Source: Nitrososphaerota archaeon (GTDB taxonomy: Archaea; Thermoproteota; Nitrososphaeria; Nitrososphaerales; Nitrosopumilaceae). Taken from it: a stretch of DNA of 64,000 nucleotides. Shown one piece after another: positions 23,133-30,935 of this stretch. The stretch lies in the NCBI GenBank assembly GCA_028867675.1, contig JAGWGA010000004.1, positions 19,334-83,333 on the forward strand. The letters run 5' to 3'. Every line of letters begins with the position of its first letter. The stretch's first letter is position 1. The notes beneath the pieces were generated by a model. That model worked only from the letters and a program-made list of their open reading frames with translations. It ran no database searches and was not told where the DNA came from. Both the position numbers and the translations under genes were made by a program.

Positions 23133-23582
23133 ATGACTATTGCACGTGAGATAATGTCGAAAAAGATAGTTACAATTGAATCAAGTGTATCAGTTGCAGA
23201 GATTGCCAAAATTATGGAAAAAAATAGGGTAAGCAGCGTAATCATAACAAAAGATCAAAAACCATTTGGAATAGTAAGCGAAAGAGATCTTGTCTCAAAA
23301 ATCATAGCATCAAACAAGAAACCATCCGAAGTGAAGGTATTAGATATCATGTCATCTCCCCTTGTTGCAGTAAGTCCACTTACACCTGCTGATGAAATTG
23401 CAGAAAAAATGTTAGACAAAAAAATTAGAAGAGTTATAGTAATGGACATGGACCAGCCATCAGGAATTATAACTGTAACAGATTTTGTCAAACACCTACA
23501 TGGCCTACTTGCCGATAATGAAAAGTACAAGCAAGGTCTATATCAACAACTAATAGAAGATTGGGAACATTGGATGTCGTAG
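23133..23582 (+). CDS. Two-CBS-domain protein
   Basis: 149 residues: one Bateman pair, AREIMSKKIVTIESSVSVAEIAKIM...GIVSERDLVSKI and VLDIMSSPLVAVSPLTPADEIAEKM...GIITVTDFVKHL, with a short acidic/aromatic tail. Track start 23085 lies inside the palindrome; ATG 23133, about 25 bases after CTTTATA, is preferred (leaderless). It likely binds AMP/ATP and acts as a free sensor or an adaptor. Controlled by the 20-base palindrome. Confidence 0.93.
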   Translation: MTIAREIMSKKIVTIESSVSVAEIAKIMEKNRVSSVIITKDQKPFGIVSERDLVSKIIASNKKPSEVKVLDIMSSPLVAVSPLTPADEIAEKMLDKKIRRVIVMDMDQPSGIITVTDFVKHLHGLLADNEKYKQGLYQQLIEDWEHWMS

Positions 23583-23640
23583 GTTTTTCGATAAGATTTA
23601 ACGTCAATTGTTTATTTTGAGGCTTTAACACTTGCATGAA

Positions 23641-23650
23641 TTATCGATAA
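23641..23650. promoter_or_regulatory. TTATCGATAA palindrome upstream of mgtC
   Basis: A 10-base palindrome with the TTATC/GATAA half-sites of the recurrent box, 50-60 bases before the MgtC start. A related variant rather than an exact copy, so weaker evidence. Confidence 0.35.
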
Positions 23651-23699
23651 CTAATGTGACGGAAATAACGTTTACATCATTGGACGTTCTAATCAAACC

Positions 23700-24146
23700 A
23701 TGAATTTTGATCATGTTCTTACTACCGGCAATACCGAGATTATAGTACGTTTGTTAATTGCAACGGGTCTTGGTGCAATAGTAGGATTAGAAAGACAATT
23801 AAAAAAAAGACCGGCTGGTCTTCGAACGCATATGCTAGTTTCTCTTGGAGCCGCAATTTTTACTACCATTGGACTTTCACTTGAGCCGAACACATCAAGA
23901 ATAGCTGAGGCAATTGTAGCAGGTATCGGATTTCTTGGAGCAGGCGTAATAATTGCACAGGGTGGTAAAGTACGCGGAGTGACCAGTGCTGCAACGTTAT
24001 GGGCAGTTGCAGGTTTGGGTTTGGTTGTAGGAGTAGGAGAATACATACTTGCAGTAATTATTACAGCTATAATTTTTGGAACATTGCTAATTGACAGGAT
24101 AAAAACATTCTCAGAAGGTGGAACATATGAAGAAGACAGAGATTAA
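23700..24146 (+). CDS. MgtC/SapB family membrane protein
   Basis: 148 residues with four hydrophobic segments. The motif GLGAIVGLERQLKKRPAGLRTHMLVSLGAA is diagnostic of MgtC/SapB, followed by GIGFLGAGVII and GVTSAATLWAVAGLGL. Relatives modulate F-type ATPase or magnesium homeostasis in bacteria; the archaeal role is unknown. The classical C-terminal ACT-like domain of MgtC is missing, so it is the short SapB-like form. It lies between two CBS genes on the same strand. Confidence 0.92.
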   Translation: MNFDHVLTTGNTEIIVRLLIATGLGAIVGLERQLKKRPAGLRTHMLVSLGAAIFTTIGLSLEPNTSRIAEAIVAGIGFLGAGVIIAQGGKVRGVTSAATLWAVAGLGLVVGVGEYILAVIITAIIFGTLLIDRIKTFSEGGTYEEDRD

Positions 24147-24212
24147 ACCACGCCAATTATGAGAAAATTTTACAGGTACCACCAATGATAACAAGATGTC
24201 AAGTTTTTATGT

Positions 24213-24677
24213 ATGATTTTTGTACTGGATGTATTGGATAAGTTTTCTGCAAAAGACATAATGAAGCATCAGGTTGTCACTGTTGATTCTTCCATGTCGG
24301 TTATGGATACAGCAAAAATAATGGACGATGCGGGAATTGGTTGCGTTATAGTAATTGAAAATAACATAGCAGTTGGAATAGTAACTGAGCGCGATTTTGT
24401 CAAAAGAGTAGCAGCTCGTGGAATTCCGTTCACTACTCCAATCAAACAAGTAATGTCTGCGCCATTAATCGTAGTAAACCCTGAAGAAAATATTTGGGAA
24501 GTGGCAGAACTTATGAAACAAAGAAGAATTCACAAAGTCCCCATAGTTCATCAAAATCTCCTAGTTGGGATAGTTACAACATCTGATCTTACAAGAATAT
24601 GCAGTGTCGGTTCAGATTCTGAAATGCGAAGGATAACAGATCAGATCATTTTAAGAATGAAACCTGCGGACAAGTAA
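24213..24677 (+). CDS. Two-CBS-domain protein
   Basis: 154 residues with one CBS pair: AKDIMKHQVVTVDSSMSVMDTAKIM...GIVTERDFVKRV and IKQVMSAPLIVVNPEENIWEVAELM...GIVTTSDLTRI. Similar in build to the protein at 23133. A TGATAAC element (24186) precedes it, and a TTTTTAT element is close to the start. Probable nucleotide-binding sensor without fused effector. Confidence 0.92.
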   Translation: MIFVLDVLDKFSAKDIMKHQVVTVDSSMSVMDTAKIMDDAGIGCVIVIENNIAVGIVTERDFVKRVAARGIPFTTPIKQVMSAPLIVVNPEENIWEVAELMKQRRIHKVPIVHQNLLVGIVTTSDLTRICSVGSDSEMRRITDQIILRMKPADK

Positions 24678-24709
24678 CATATTCTTACAAATATTTCAAC
24701 ACAATAAAA

Positions 24710-25570
24710 CTAACTTGATGCAATTGCCCTAACAATATCAGTCTTTGTCACTATGCCCACCAAGAGTTTCCCCTTGACTACAGGCAATCCACTTATTCCA
24801 TGTCTTATCATCAAAAGTGAAACGTTGGATACGTCATCAGATACATCAACAGTGATTGGATTTGCAGTCATAATATCAGCTGCAATGAAGGTTAAAAGAT
24901 AACTTAGTTGATTAGCACGATATTCGTTTGGATTTGCGGTCAAACGATAGTTTTCCACTTCAGAAGGATCACCAAACTGCTTTAACCAAAGAGGCATCTT
25001 GGCAGGTATGAAATCTCGATGCGTTATAATGCCAACAGGTTGCCTGCTTCTTTCTACAACAACCCTGGAAATTTTATTATTGACAAGTACACTTTCGACA
25101 TATAGTAGCGAGTCTGCAGGTTTTACAGTAATTACATTTTTTGTCATAATTTTAGATACGGGGAGTAATCCAGTGGCTTGTGTTAAAAACACTGATGCCA
25201 AATCAGTTTTTGTGATAATTCCAGATAGAGTTTTGTCTTTTTTTAGTACAATTACTGAGCTTATTTTATTTTCAAGCATTATTTTAGCACAGTCGTATAA
25301 TGTAGATCCCTCTTGGGTGGTAACAAGATCTTTAGACATTACATCAGATACACGTGATGATTCGAGTGGTTTTGCATCTATTCTATAAATGGATTTTACA
25401 AGGTCTTTTTCAGTAAGTATCCCTATCGGTTTTTCTTTTTCTGATACAATCAACCTGCTTATTCTGTGTTTTAATAAAATCGCTCTTGCTTCCAAAAGAC
25501 TAGTCCTAGGAGTAACAACAACAGTCTTTTTTATTATTTGACTAATACTGTCATTTTTTAATTTCAACAT
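24710..25570 (-). CDS. Four-CBS-domain protein
   Basis: 286 residues with four CBS repeats: GILTEKDLVKSI, GIITKTDLASVF, GIITHRDF and GIVTKTDIVRAI. Between the third and fourth repeats is a 35-residue insertion (LWLKQFGDPSEVENYRLTANPNEYR) not seen in the other four-CBS proteins here. It is convergent with the CBS gene at 24213 and divergent from the CBS-zinc-finger gene at 25712, making three CBS genes in a row. TGATAATAA (25619) is in the divergent promoter. Confidence 0.92.
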   Translation of the reverse strand: MLKLKNDSISQIIKKTVVVTPRTSLLEARAILLKHRISRLIVSEKEKPIGILTEKDLVKSIYRIDAKPLESSRVSDVMSKDLVTTQEGSTLYDCAKIMLENKISSVIVLKKDKTLSGIITKTDLASVFLTQATGLLPVSKIMTKNVITVKPADSLLYVESVLVNNKISRVVVERSRQPVGIITHRDFIPAKMPLWLKQFGDPSEVENYRLTANPNEYRANQLSYLLTFIAADIMTANPITVDVSDDVSNVSLLMIRHGISGLPVVKGKLLVGIVTKTDIVRAIASS

Positions 25571-25711
25571 ACGTTCTATCTTAGTGGTAGATTATAGGCT
25601 TTTTACAAATCTCATTTTTGATAATAAGTTTCCATATATGGAATCATATTTATTCAATCACGTTTGGAAATTAGCTATCAAGTTAAATCTCAATCTTTGT
25701 TACAACAATCC

Positions 25712-26224
25712 ATGATACCAGATCTGCTAAATGAACCAGTCTCCAAGTTTACAAATAAAAAAATGACTACAGTTGCAAGCGATCTTACTATTCAAGATGC
25801 TGCAAGAGCAATGACAGAATCAAAGGTAGATAGCATATTAGTTTTTAAAAAAAACCAGATAATAGGCATGGTAACAGAAAAGGACATTTTACATGACATA
25901 GTAGCAAAGGGATTAGACCCATCCAAGACAACTCTTGGAGAAATTGCAAAGAGTCCTCTCATCACCATAAAAAAGACTGCACCAGTAAAAGATGCTTTAG
26001 AAATAATGAAAAAGTATGACATTAGAAGACTAGTAGTAGTAGATAAACGACCAATTGGCCTTATTACTCAAAAGATGGTATGTGGAAATCTTACCGAAAA
26101 CCAAATTGTACTGCCAGAACTTGAAATTCCAGACAAAACATCATGCCCATATTGTTCTGAGAATTTTGAGAACAATAAGAAATTAGGCGTACATATCTAC
26201 AAGATTCACATCAAATCCAAATGA
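25712..26224 (+). CDS. Two-CBS protein with C-terminal C2H2 zinc finger
   Basis: 170 residues from ATG 25712 (a TTG at 25664 would add 16 residues). The CBS pair runs FTNKKMTTVASDLTIQDAA...GMVTEKDILHDI and LGEIAKSPLITIKKTAPVKDALEIM...GLITQKM. The last 30 residues, TSCPYCSENFENNKKLGVHIYKIH, are a C2H2 finger with CxxC and HxxxxH ligands. The fusion links nucleotide sensing to a nucleic-acid or protein-binding finger, so this is a plausible regulator. The start is uncertain because a TATA-like TTTATT lies about 60 bases before the ATG. Confidence 0.87.
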   Translation: MIPDLLNEPVSKFTNKKMTTVASDLTIQDAARAMTESKVDSILVFKKNQIIGMVTEKDILHDIVAKGLDPSKTTLGEIAKSPLITIKKTAPVKDALEIMKKYDIRRLVVVDKRPIGLITQKMVCGNLTENQIVLPELEIPDKTSCPYCSENFENNKKLGVHIYKIHIKSK

Positions 26225-26279
26225 AAGGATGATTTAATTTAATATAATCATATAACAGGCGTTGCATTATATTCAAAAC

Positions 26280-26858
26280 ATGGACATTAAACGACAACCT
26301 CATCCAATAAAACAAGAGCCTACACGAAGTATAAGCTACAGACTTCCAGAGCACATTATTGAGGAATTAGAAATAGAATCTCAGCAAAAGGAGATATCAC
26401 AAAATGTTTTGGTTAAACAAATTTTAGAAAAATACATCGTGTGGGATAGATTTGCAAAGAAGATGGGCATGATTCCAGTTCCCAAAGAGATTCTCAAAAT
26501 ATTAGGTGAGAAGATGGATGGTGCTACAATAAATGAGATAATACGAGAAATGACTCCAGTGATAAAAGACTGGATAATATTCAAGAAGGGTGGATATGAT
26601 TTGAAAAAATCAATAGAATCGATGGAGGAATACATGAGGGCTTCTAGTATGACATCAGATCATAGAGTCGAAGGAGATGTTCATCATTTTGTAATTCAAC
26701 ACAATCTTGGAATACGTTGGTCGCTTTTTACTGAACTTTTATTAAAACAAATCTTTCACGAGTTTCTGCCAAATCTTGTTATGAAATCCCGTACTACGGC
26801 AAATACCGTAGTTGCAAGTATTGCATTAGGTTCAGATTTTAACGAACATTCAAGATAG
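26280..26858 (+). CDS. Putative ribbon-helix-helix DNA-binding protein with unknown C-terminal domain
   Basis: 192 residues from ATG 26280. The N-terminal SISYRLPEHIIEELEIESQQKEISQNVLVKQILEKYI fits a ribbon-helix-helix unit: a short strand followed by two helices. The rest is helical/beta mixed, with HHFVIQHNLGIRWSLFTELLL, and not recognised. It would dimerise to bind DNA, and palindromes such as that at 23074 are the kind of target such proteins use. It lies at the end of the CBS cluster and could be its regulator, which is speculation from position. Confidence 0.72.
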   Translation: MDIKRQPHPIKQEPTRSISYRLPEHIIEELEIESQQKEISQNVLVKQILEKYIVWDRFAKKMGMIPVPKEILKILGEKMDGATINEIIREMTPVIKDWIIFKKGGYDLKKSIESMEEYMRASSMTSDHRVEGDVHHFVIQHNLGIRWSLFTELLLKQIFHEFLPNLVMKSRTTANTVVASIALGSDFNEHSR

Positions 26859-26893
26859 AATATTTTGAAAATAAAATATTTGTAAAAATTATT

Positions 26894-27646
26894 CTAACTT
26901 ACGGTTACCACACCAATTCGCCATGGGTGGATTGTACAATAGTAATGATATACGCCTGGCTTGTCAAATTTGTAGGAAAATGTATCTCCAGTATTTAACA
27001 ATCCGCTGTTAAATGATGATATAATATTTCCCTGAGAATCAATACTTTGAATATCATGTTTAAGACTGTCTTGATTTTGCCAAGTAACAGTAGTTCCAGG
27101 AATTACCTCTAAGTTAAGAGGCAAATAGAAACCATTACTTGCGGTAGCAGAGTTTCCGTTTGGAATAATGATTTTAGCATTATTTGAAACATTGATTGTC
27201 GGAATCGGATCATTTCCAATTAAAAGATAATTCATAACAAACTTTTTGTTGGCATCTTGCATGTTAGCAGTTACCTTCCACATGGAACCACTTCCAGTGG
27301 CAAAGAGTCGAGTTCCATCAAAAGATACTGCAAATACATCATTAGAAACTGTTTGTGCAGGACCTGCTCCATGGAATGAGCCATCATTGTTATATGTGAA
27401 ATTCCATTGTGTACCAGTAAATCGCGCCACTATTAGACCATCAATTCCCTTGACAAGAATTGCCCCTTTGTCAATAGTAGAAGCATCAGTGATAGAAAGG
27501 TGCATGCTAGATGTATCAAGGGATGGATTGTCAGCATTGACTACAGCAGCTCCGCTGCCTTTTATTTGATAAGTCGAGTCGGCATAAGCTAGACCAGAGG
27601 ATATGACCACTAGACTCAAAATCAATCCCAAGACAATAGCCTTCAT
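26894..27646 (-). CDS. Secreted cupredoxin-domain protein lacking the axial Met
   Basis: 250 residues with a signal peptide (1-22), a beta-rich N-terminal domain of unknown type (about 25-150) and a C-terminal cupredoxin domain. The copper ligands His (LKHDIQS) and Cys-x2-His (YYCTIHPWR) are present, but the position that is Met in the cupredoxin at 9025 is Arg here. A copper site without axial Met may be of altered potential or non-functional. It diverges from the cyclase gene, with TGATAATCA and TGATAATAA boxes between. Confidence 0.87.
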   Translation of the reverse strand: MKAIVLGLILSLVVISSGLAYADSTYQIKGSGAAVVNADNPSLDTSSMHLSITDASTIDKGAILVKGIDGLIVARFTGTQWNFTYNNDGSFHGAGPAQTVSNDVFAVSFDGTRLFATGSGSMWKVTANMQDANKKFVMNYLLIGNDPIPTINVSNNAKIIIPNGNSATASNGFYLPLNLEVIPGTTVTWQNQDSLKHDIQSIDSQGNIISSFNSGLLNTGDTFSYKFDKPGVYHYYCTIHPWRIGVVTVS

Positions 27647-27701
27647 TTTCAGATCATATTGGCATGTACCCTATATAATTAACATATCCATTATTCAAGC
27701 A

Positions 27702-27725
27702 TGATAATCACTTTTTGATAATAAT
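27702..27725. promoter_or_regulatory. TGATAATCA and TGATAATAA boxes in the cupredoxin/cyclase divergent promoter
   Basis: An exact box at 27702-27710 and a variant at 27717-27725, 15 bases apart start to start, in the 118-base gap between the cupredoxin and cyclase genes. Direct-repeat spacing differs from the inverted arrangement at 23074. Confidence 0.5.
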
Positions 27726-27764
27726 ACACAATTCTAAAAAAGAACAACCAAGTGACGTTAAACA

Positions 27765-28643
27765 ATGGTTTCATTTCCCTATGATGTAACAGAAGACAGA
27801 GTACGATTTCAAAAATCAGTAATTGATGGTGATATGGGGTATTATGATACGGTTACAAGAAAATTCATACCGCAGGAGACTTTGGATTCACTTCTTGAAA
27901 ACATAATTCCTCAAAAAGATCATTTGATCGCCGATAACGATCCCCGGTTATCCCAGTCATTGAACAGAATTAGAAGAAACTTGTCAATATACCAAAGAAA
28001 TCCAAGTGATTCGTATGCTCAGATATTTCTCAAGTATCTATCAAACAGATATCTTGGTTCAATACGTGAACAAAAAATAGATGCTGCCATACTGTTTGTT
28101 GACGTAGTTGGTTCTACCAAACTTTCAGCGCAACTATCAGCATCAGAATTGTCATCACTGATCAGAGTATTTTCTCAAGAGATGTCAATTGTAATTTCAA
28201 GACATGGAGGATTTGTTCTAAAATATGCAGGAGATGCAGTAATTGCATATTTTCCTGCAACAACTGAGTTTGGAAATGCGACTGAGAATGCAATAAGATG
28301 TGGAAAATCCATGAACTTGATCATATCCCAATCAGTAAACTTTGCTTTTCAAGACTTTGCATTACCACCAATTCAAGTTCGAATCTCAATTGATTTTGGA
28401 AATAACGAGATCGTATTTTTGGGTCCAGAACCTGATTTAATTGGCCACACTATCACTATTACTTCAAAAATGATAAGACTTGCAAAACCTGGTCATATGG
28501 TAATAGGAGAGAATGCATACAAGCAATTGACAGGACAATATACATCAAATTTCATTCCTGCAGGTAATGACATCATTTGGGATTATACTGACCCTGAAAC
28601 AGGAAAGATATATCCCATTTACTTTACAAGAGAAGGTACATAA
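27765..28643 (+). CDS. Class III adenylate/guanylate cyclase
   Basis: 292 residues. An N-terminal helical region (1-100) precedes the cyclase homology domain: AAILFVDVVGSTKLS supplies the first metal Asp, GGFVLKYAGDAVIAYF the second, and the domain continues to GHTITITSKMIRLAKPGHMVIGE. It would make cAMP or cGMP from ATP or GTP in the cytoplasm. No membrane or sensor domain is recognised. It is followed after three bases by a RecA/KaiC-like ATPase gene, so the products probably act together. Class III cyclases are scattered in archaea with unknown roles. Confidence 0.9.
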   Translation: MVSFPYDVTEDRVRFQKSVIDGDMGYYDTVTRKFIPQETLDSLLENIIPQKDHLIADNDPRLSQSLNRIRRNLSIYQRNPSDSYAQIFLKYLSNRYLGSIREQKIDAAILFVDVVGSTKLSAQLSASELSSLIRVFSQEMSIVISRHGGFVLKYAGDAVIAYFPATTEFGNATENAIRCGKSMNLIISQSVNFAFQDFALPPIQVRISIDFGNNEIVFLGPEPDLIGHTITITSKMIRLAKPGHMVIGENAYKQLTGQYTSNFIPAGNDIIWDYTDPETGKIYPIYFTREGT

Positions 28644-28646
28644 CAA

Positions 28647-30056
28647 ATGGAACAAACAAGCAAGAAATATGGTCTGTCAGACCTTGAGCGATTTGTAGAG
28701 ATTGGAAACAGGTCGCTTTTAGTAAAGGGAAGATCCGGTACGGGTAAAGAAACACTTTGTTTTGAGCTTGCAGGAGGTAAAGTAAAAGAGTATAACGTAA
28801 TTTTCATCACAAGAAATCAAACCGATAAAATACTTTACAGAAGATTTCCCTGGATTACAGATTTCATCCTACCATCAAACGTTGTAGAGATATCTCCAGA
28901 AGATGCAGTCTTGACTGACCCATCTTTTGTCATATCTGCAATTGTAAACGCAATAGCAAATTCGTCCAAGAAAGTAAAGGATCCATTTCTGGCATTAGAG
29001 AGTGTTAGAAAACCGTTCATCATACTTGATGTCTGGGATTCAGTTTCAAGAGAAATGAATGCATTAGATAGAATGAGAGCTGAGAAACTTTTGACGTCGC
29101 TTGCTGAAAAATATGACGGATTCATCATTTTCCTAAGCGAGCAACAAGATACTGCATCTCTAGAATACCTTGTAGATGGCGTAATAGAAACATCCCAGCG
29201 TTATTACAAGACATATAGAATTAGAGAAATCAGTCTTGAAAAATTAAAAGGAGTTCCAATCAAGAGACCAAAAATTCCATTTACACTTCAAAATGGCAGG
29301 TTCCAATCATTTTCAAACCTTCGAAGCGCAATGAAAACTGCTTCAAAGTTTGTTCCAACCCCCAACCCAAATTCCAAATATTCTACAGGAAGCAAGGATT
29401 TTGATGCAAAGTTAAACGGCGGTTTTAGAAGAGGAGCTGTAATAGGAATAGAAATTGATAGCGATGTAGATCGTTTTGCTTTTGTTCCGCTATTATCACC
29501 ATTAGCACTAAACTTTATGGTACAAGAAAACTCTGTTTTGATATCATCTTCATCAGACCAGGATGTTAGTGCAGTTGTAGATTATCTAACTCCATATGGA
29601 GACAAAGATTCGTTGAAGAATTTCAAAATATTTGGTCATACTTTTGGCTCAAAGTCTGACTACATCATAGAAAGAGAAGGCCTGGATTTTGAATCCATAA
29701 ACAATGAGTGGCAAAAAACCTACCAGAGTCTAAAAAAGAATGGCAAACCACTTTTAATGTCAATAGATTACAGCTTCCTAGAATTGGCCTACCAGTCAGA
29801 AGAAAAATTAATCTTAAAATCATTAATTGAAAATTCAAGAATGATCAGACATAACAAAGATCTCCTTGTAGTAATTTCACGCCCAGGTTACAAATCATTA
29901 GAAATTATGAAGAGTGTATGCGATTTACATTTGAGAATGTTTGATCATGAAGGAACAATTTTCCTTTCAGCATTAAAACCACAATTATTCTTGTGCAATA
30001 TGCAATCAAGTTTTGAAAACGGCTATCCTCAGTTAGTCTTAGAAGATTCAGTGTAG
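28647..30056 (+). CDS. RecA/KaiC-superfamily ATPase (GvpD-like), two domains
   Basis: 469 residues. The first domain has Walker A LLVKGRSGTGKET near residue 30 and a Walker B-like FIILDVWDS near residue 128. The second domain starts at about residue 245 with YSTGSKDFDAKLNGGFRRGAVIGIEI, keeping the KaiC-type lead-in (GG-RRG) but lacking a P-loop, so it is degenerate. This matches KaiC/RadA-like signalling ATPases and the GvpD type of regulator. Operonic with the cyclase. The partner and output are unknown. Confidence 0.82.
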   Translation: MEQTSKKYGLSDLERFVEIGNRSLLVKGRSGTGKETLCFELAGGKVKEYNVIFITRNQTDKILYRRFPWITDFILPSNVVEISPEDAVLTDPSFVISAIVNAIANSSKKVKDPFLALESVRKPFIILDVWDSVSREMNALDRMRAEKLLTSLAEKYDGFIIFLSEQQDTASLEYLVDGVIETSQRYYKTYRIREISLEKLKGVPIKRPKIPFTLQNGRFQSFSNLRSAMKTASKFVPTPNPNSKYSTGSKDFDAKLNGGFRRGAVIGIEIDSDVDRFAFVPLLSPLALNFMVQENSVLISSSSDQDVSAVVDYLTPYGDKDSLKNFKIFGHTFGSKSDYIIEREGLDFESINNEWQKTYQSLKKNGKPLLMSIDYSFLELAYQSEEKLILKSLIENSRMIRHNKDLLVVISRPGYKSLEIMKSVCDLHLRMFDHEGTIFLSALKPQLFLCNMQSSFENGYPQLVLEDSV

Positions 30057-30116
30057 AATAAAATCGTACAAATCATTACGACATACGCATATAAAAATTA
30101 TTGACGAAAATTGTAC

Positions 30117-30446
30117 CTAGATTGCTTTTTCGTTTTCTGCACCGGTTGCAATATCAATTGCTTTTGATAATTGATACATGAAGATCTTACCTACTTTTGT
30201 ATTATCTCGTATGATTTTTACTACCTGTTCCTCATCTTTTGATTCAACAATTACTGTTACAATATACTTGTCTGAAAATTCAGGAATGAATGTCTCAGTA
30301 CCTTTTGCTGCATGGAGTGCATGCGCTGTTGTTTTTCCTCTTCCTCTAACTTTTTGAATAGTAATGCCTCCAACTTGAATTGCCTTTAATCCATCACTGA
30401 TAGCTTTGATATCATTTTGTGGTACAACTGCATCTATGCGAATCAT
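30117..30446 (-). CDS. PII nitrogen regulatory protein (GlnB/GlnK family)
   Basis: 109 residues. The family fold is visible in IRIDAVVPQNDIKAISDGLKAIQVGGITIQKVRGRGK and in the C-terminal YIVTVIVESKDEEQVVKIIRD...GKIFMYQLSKAIDIATG. The T-loop reads GRGKTTAHALHAAKGTETFIPEF, without the Tyr that bacteria uridylylate, so covalent control of that type is not expected. PII trimers sense ATP/ADP and 2-oxoglutarate and gate Amt channels or enzymes. A second PII gene and the amt gene are adjacent. Confidence 0.95.
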   Translation of the reverse strand: MIRIDAVVPQNDIKAISDGLKAIQVGGITIQKVRGRGKTTAHALHAAKGTETFIPEFSDKYIVTVIVESKDEEQVVKIIRDNTKVGKIFMYQLSKAIDIATGAENEKAI

Positions 30447-30491
30447 GACAATTGGAACAGAATTTGGACTAAATAATATTTACTAAACAGA

Positions 30492-30821
30492 TCAGATTAC
30501 CTGCTCGTCTTTTTTTGGAGTCTGAATATCATATGCTTCTGAGACGGGAATTACAAATATTTTTCCAAACTTTGAGGATGAGCGGATTGCTTCAATTATC
30601 TCATTTTTCTTATCGTCTGCCACTACTACTTCTATGATGAATCTGTCTCCAAATTCAGGGGTAAAAATTTCTGTTCCTTTTGATGCATGAATTTCGCGTG
30701 CTGCTGTTCTACCTCTTCCCCACCCTTTGTAGGCAGTAATTCCACCTACTGACAATTTCTTTAATGCGTCGCTGATTGATTTAATTTGATTTTCTGGGAG
30801 TATTACTTCAATTTTTAGCAA
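30492..30821 (-). CDS. PII nitrogen regulatory protein (GlnB/GlnK family), second copy
   Basis: 109 residues, paralogous to the gene at 30117 (GRGRTAAREIHASKGTEIFTPEF T-loop; GKIFVIPVSEAYDIQT end). The start is a TTG. It is divergent from the amt gene across a 114-base promoter region, a classical PII-Amt arrangement, and therefore the better candidate of the two for the Amt partner. Like its neighbour it lacks the uridylylated Tyr. Confidence 0.95.
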   Translation of the reverse strand: MLKIEVILPENQIKSISDALKKLSVGGITAYKGWGRGRTAAREIHASKGTEIFTPEFGDRFIIEVVVADDKKNEIIEAIRSSSKFGKIFVIPVSEAYDIQTPKKDEQVI

Positions 30822-30900
30822 GATGTAAGTGAATGAAAATCCGATATTAAAAAATCTTATGGAGTAAGATTGAATAGATCATAGACCAATAAAAACAATA

Positions 30901-30910
30901 TTTTTTTATA
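30901..30910 (+). promoter_or_regulatory. TATA element of amt supporting a leaderless TTG start
   Basis: TTTTTTTATA ends 26 bases before TTG 30936. There is no ATG in frame upstream of the conserved Amt N-terminus, so this spacing supports initiation directly at the TTG. Confidence 0.5.
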
Positions 30911-30935
30911 CAGCATCTTTTCTAAGAAAGAAATC

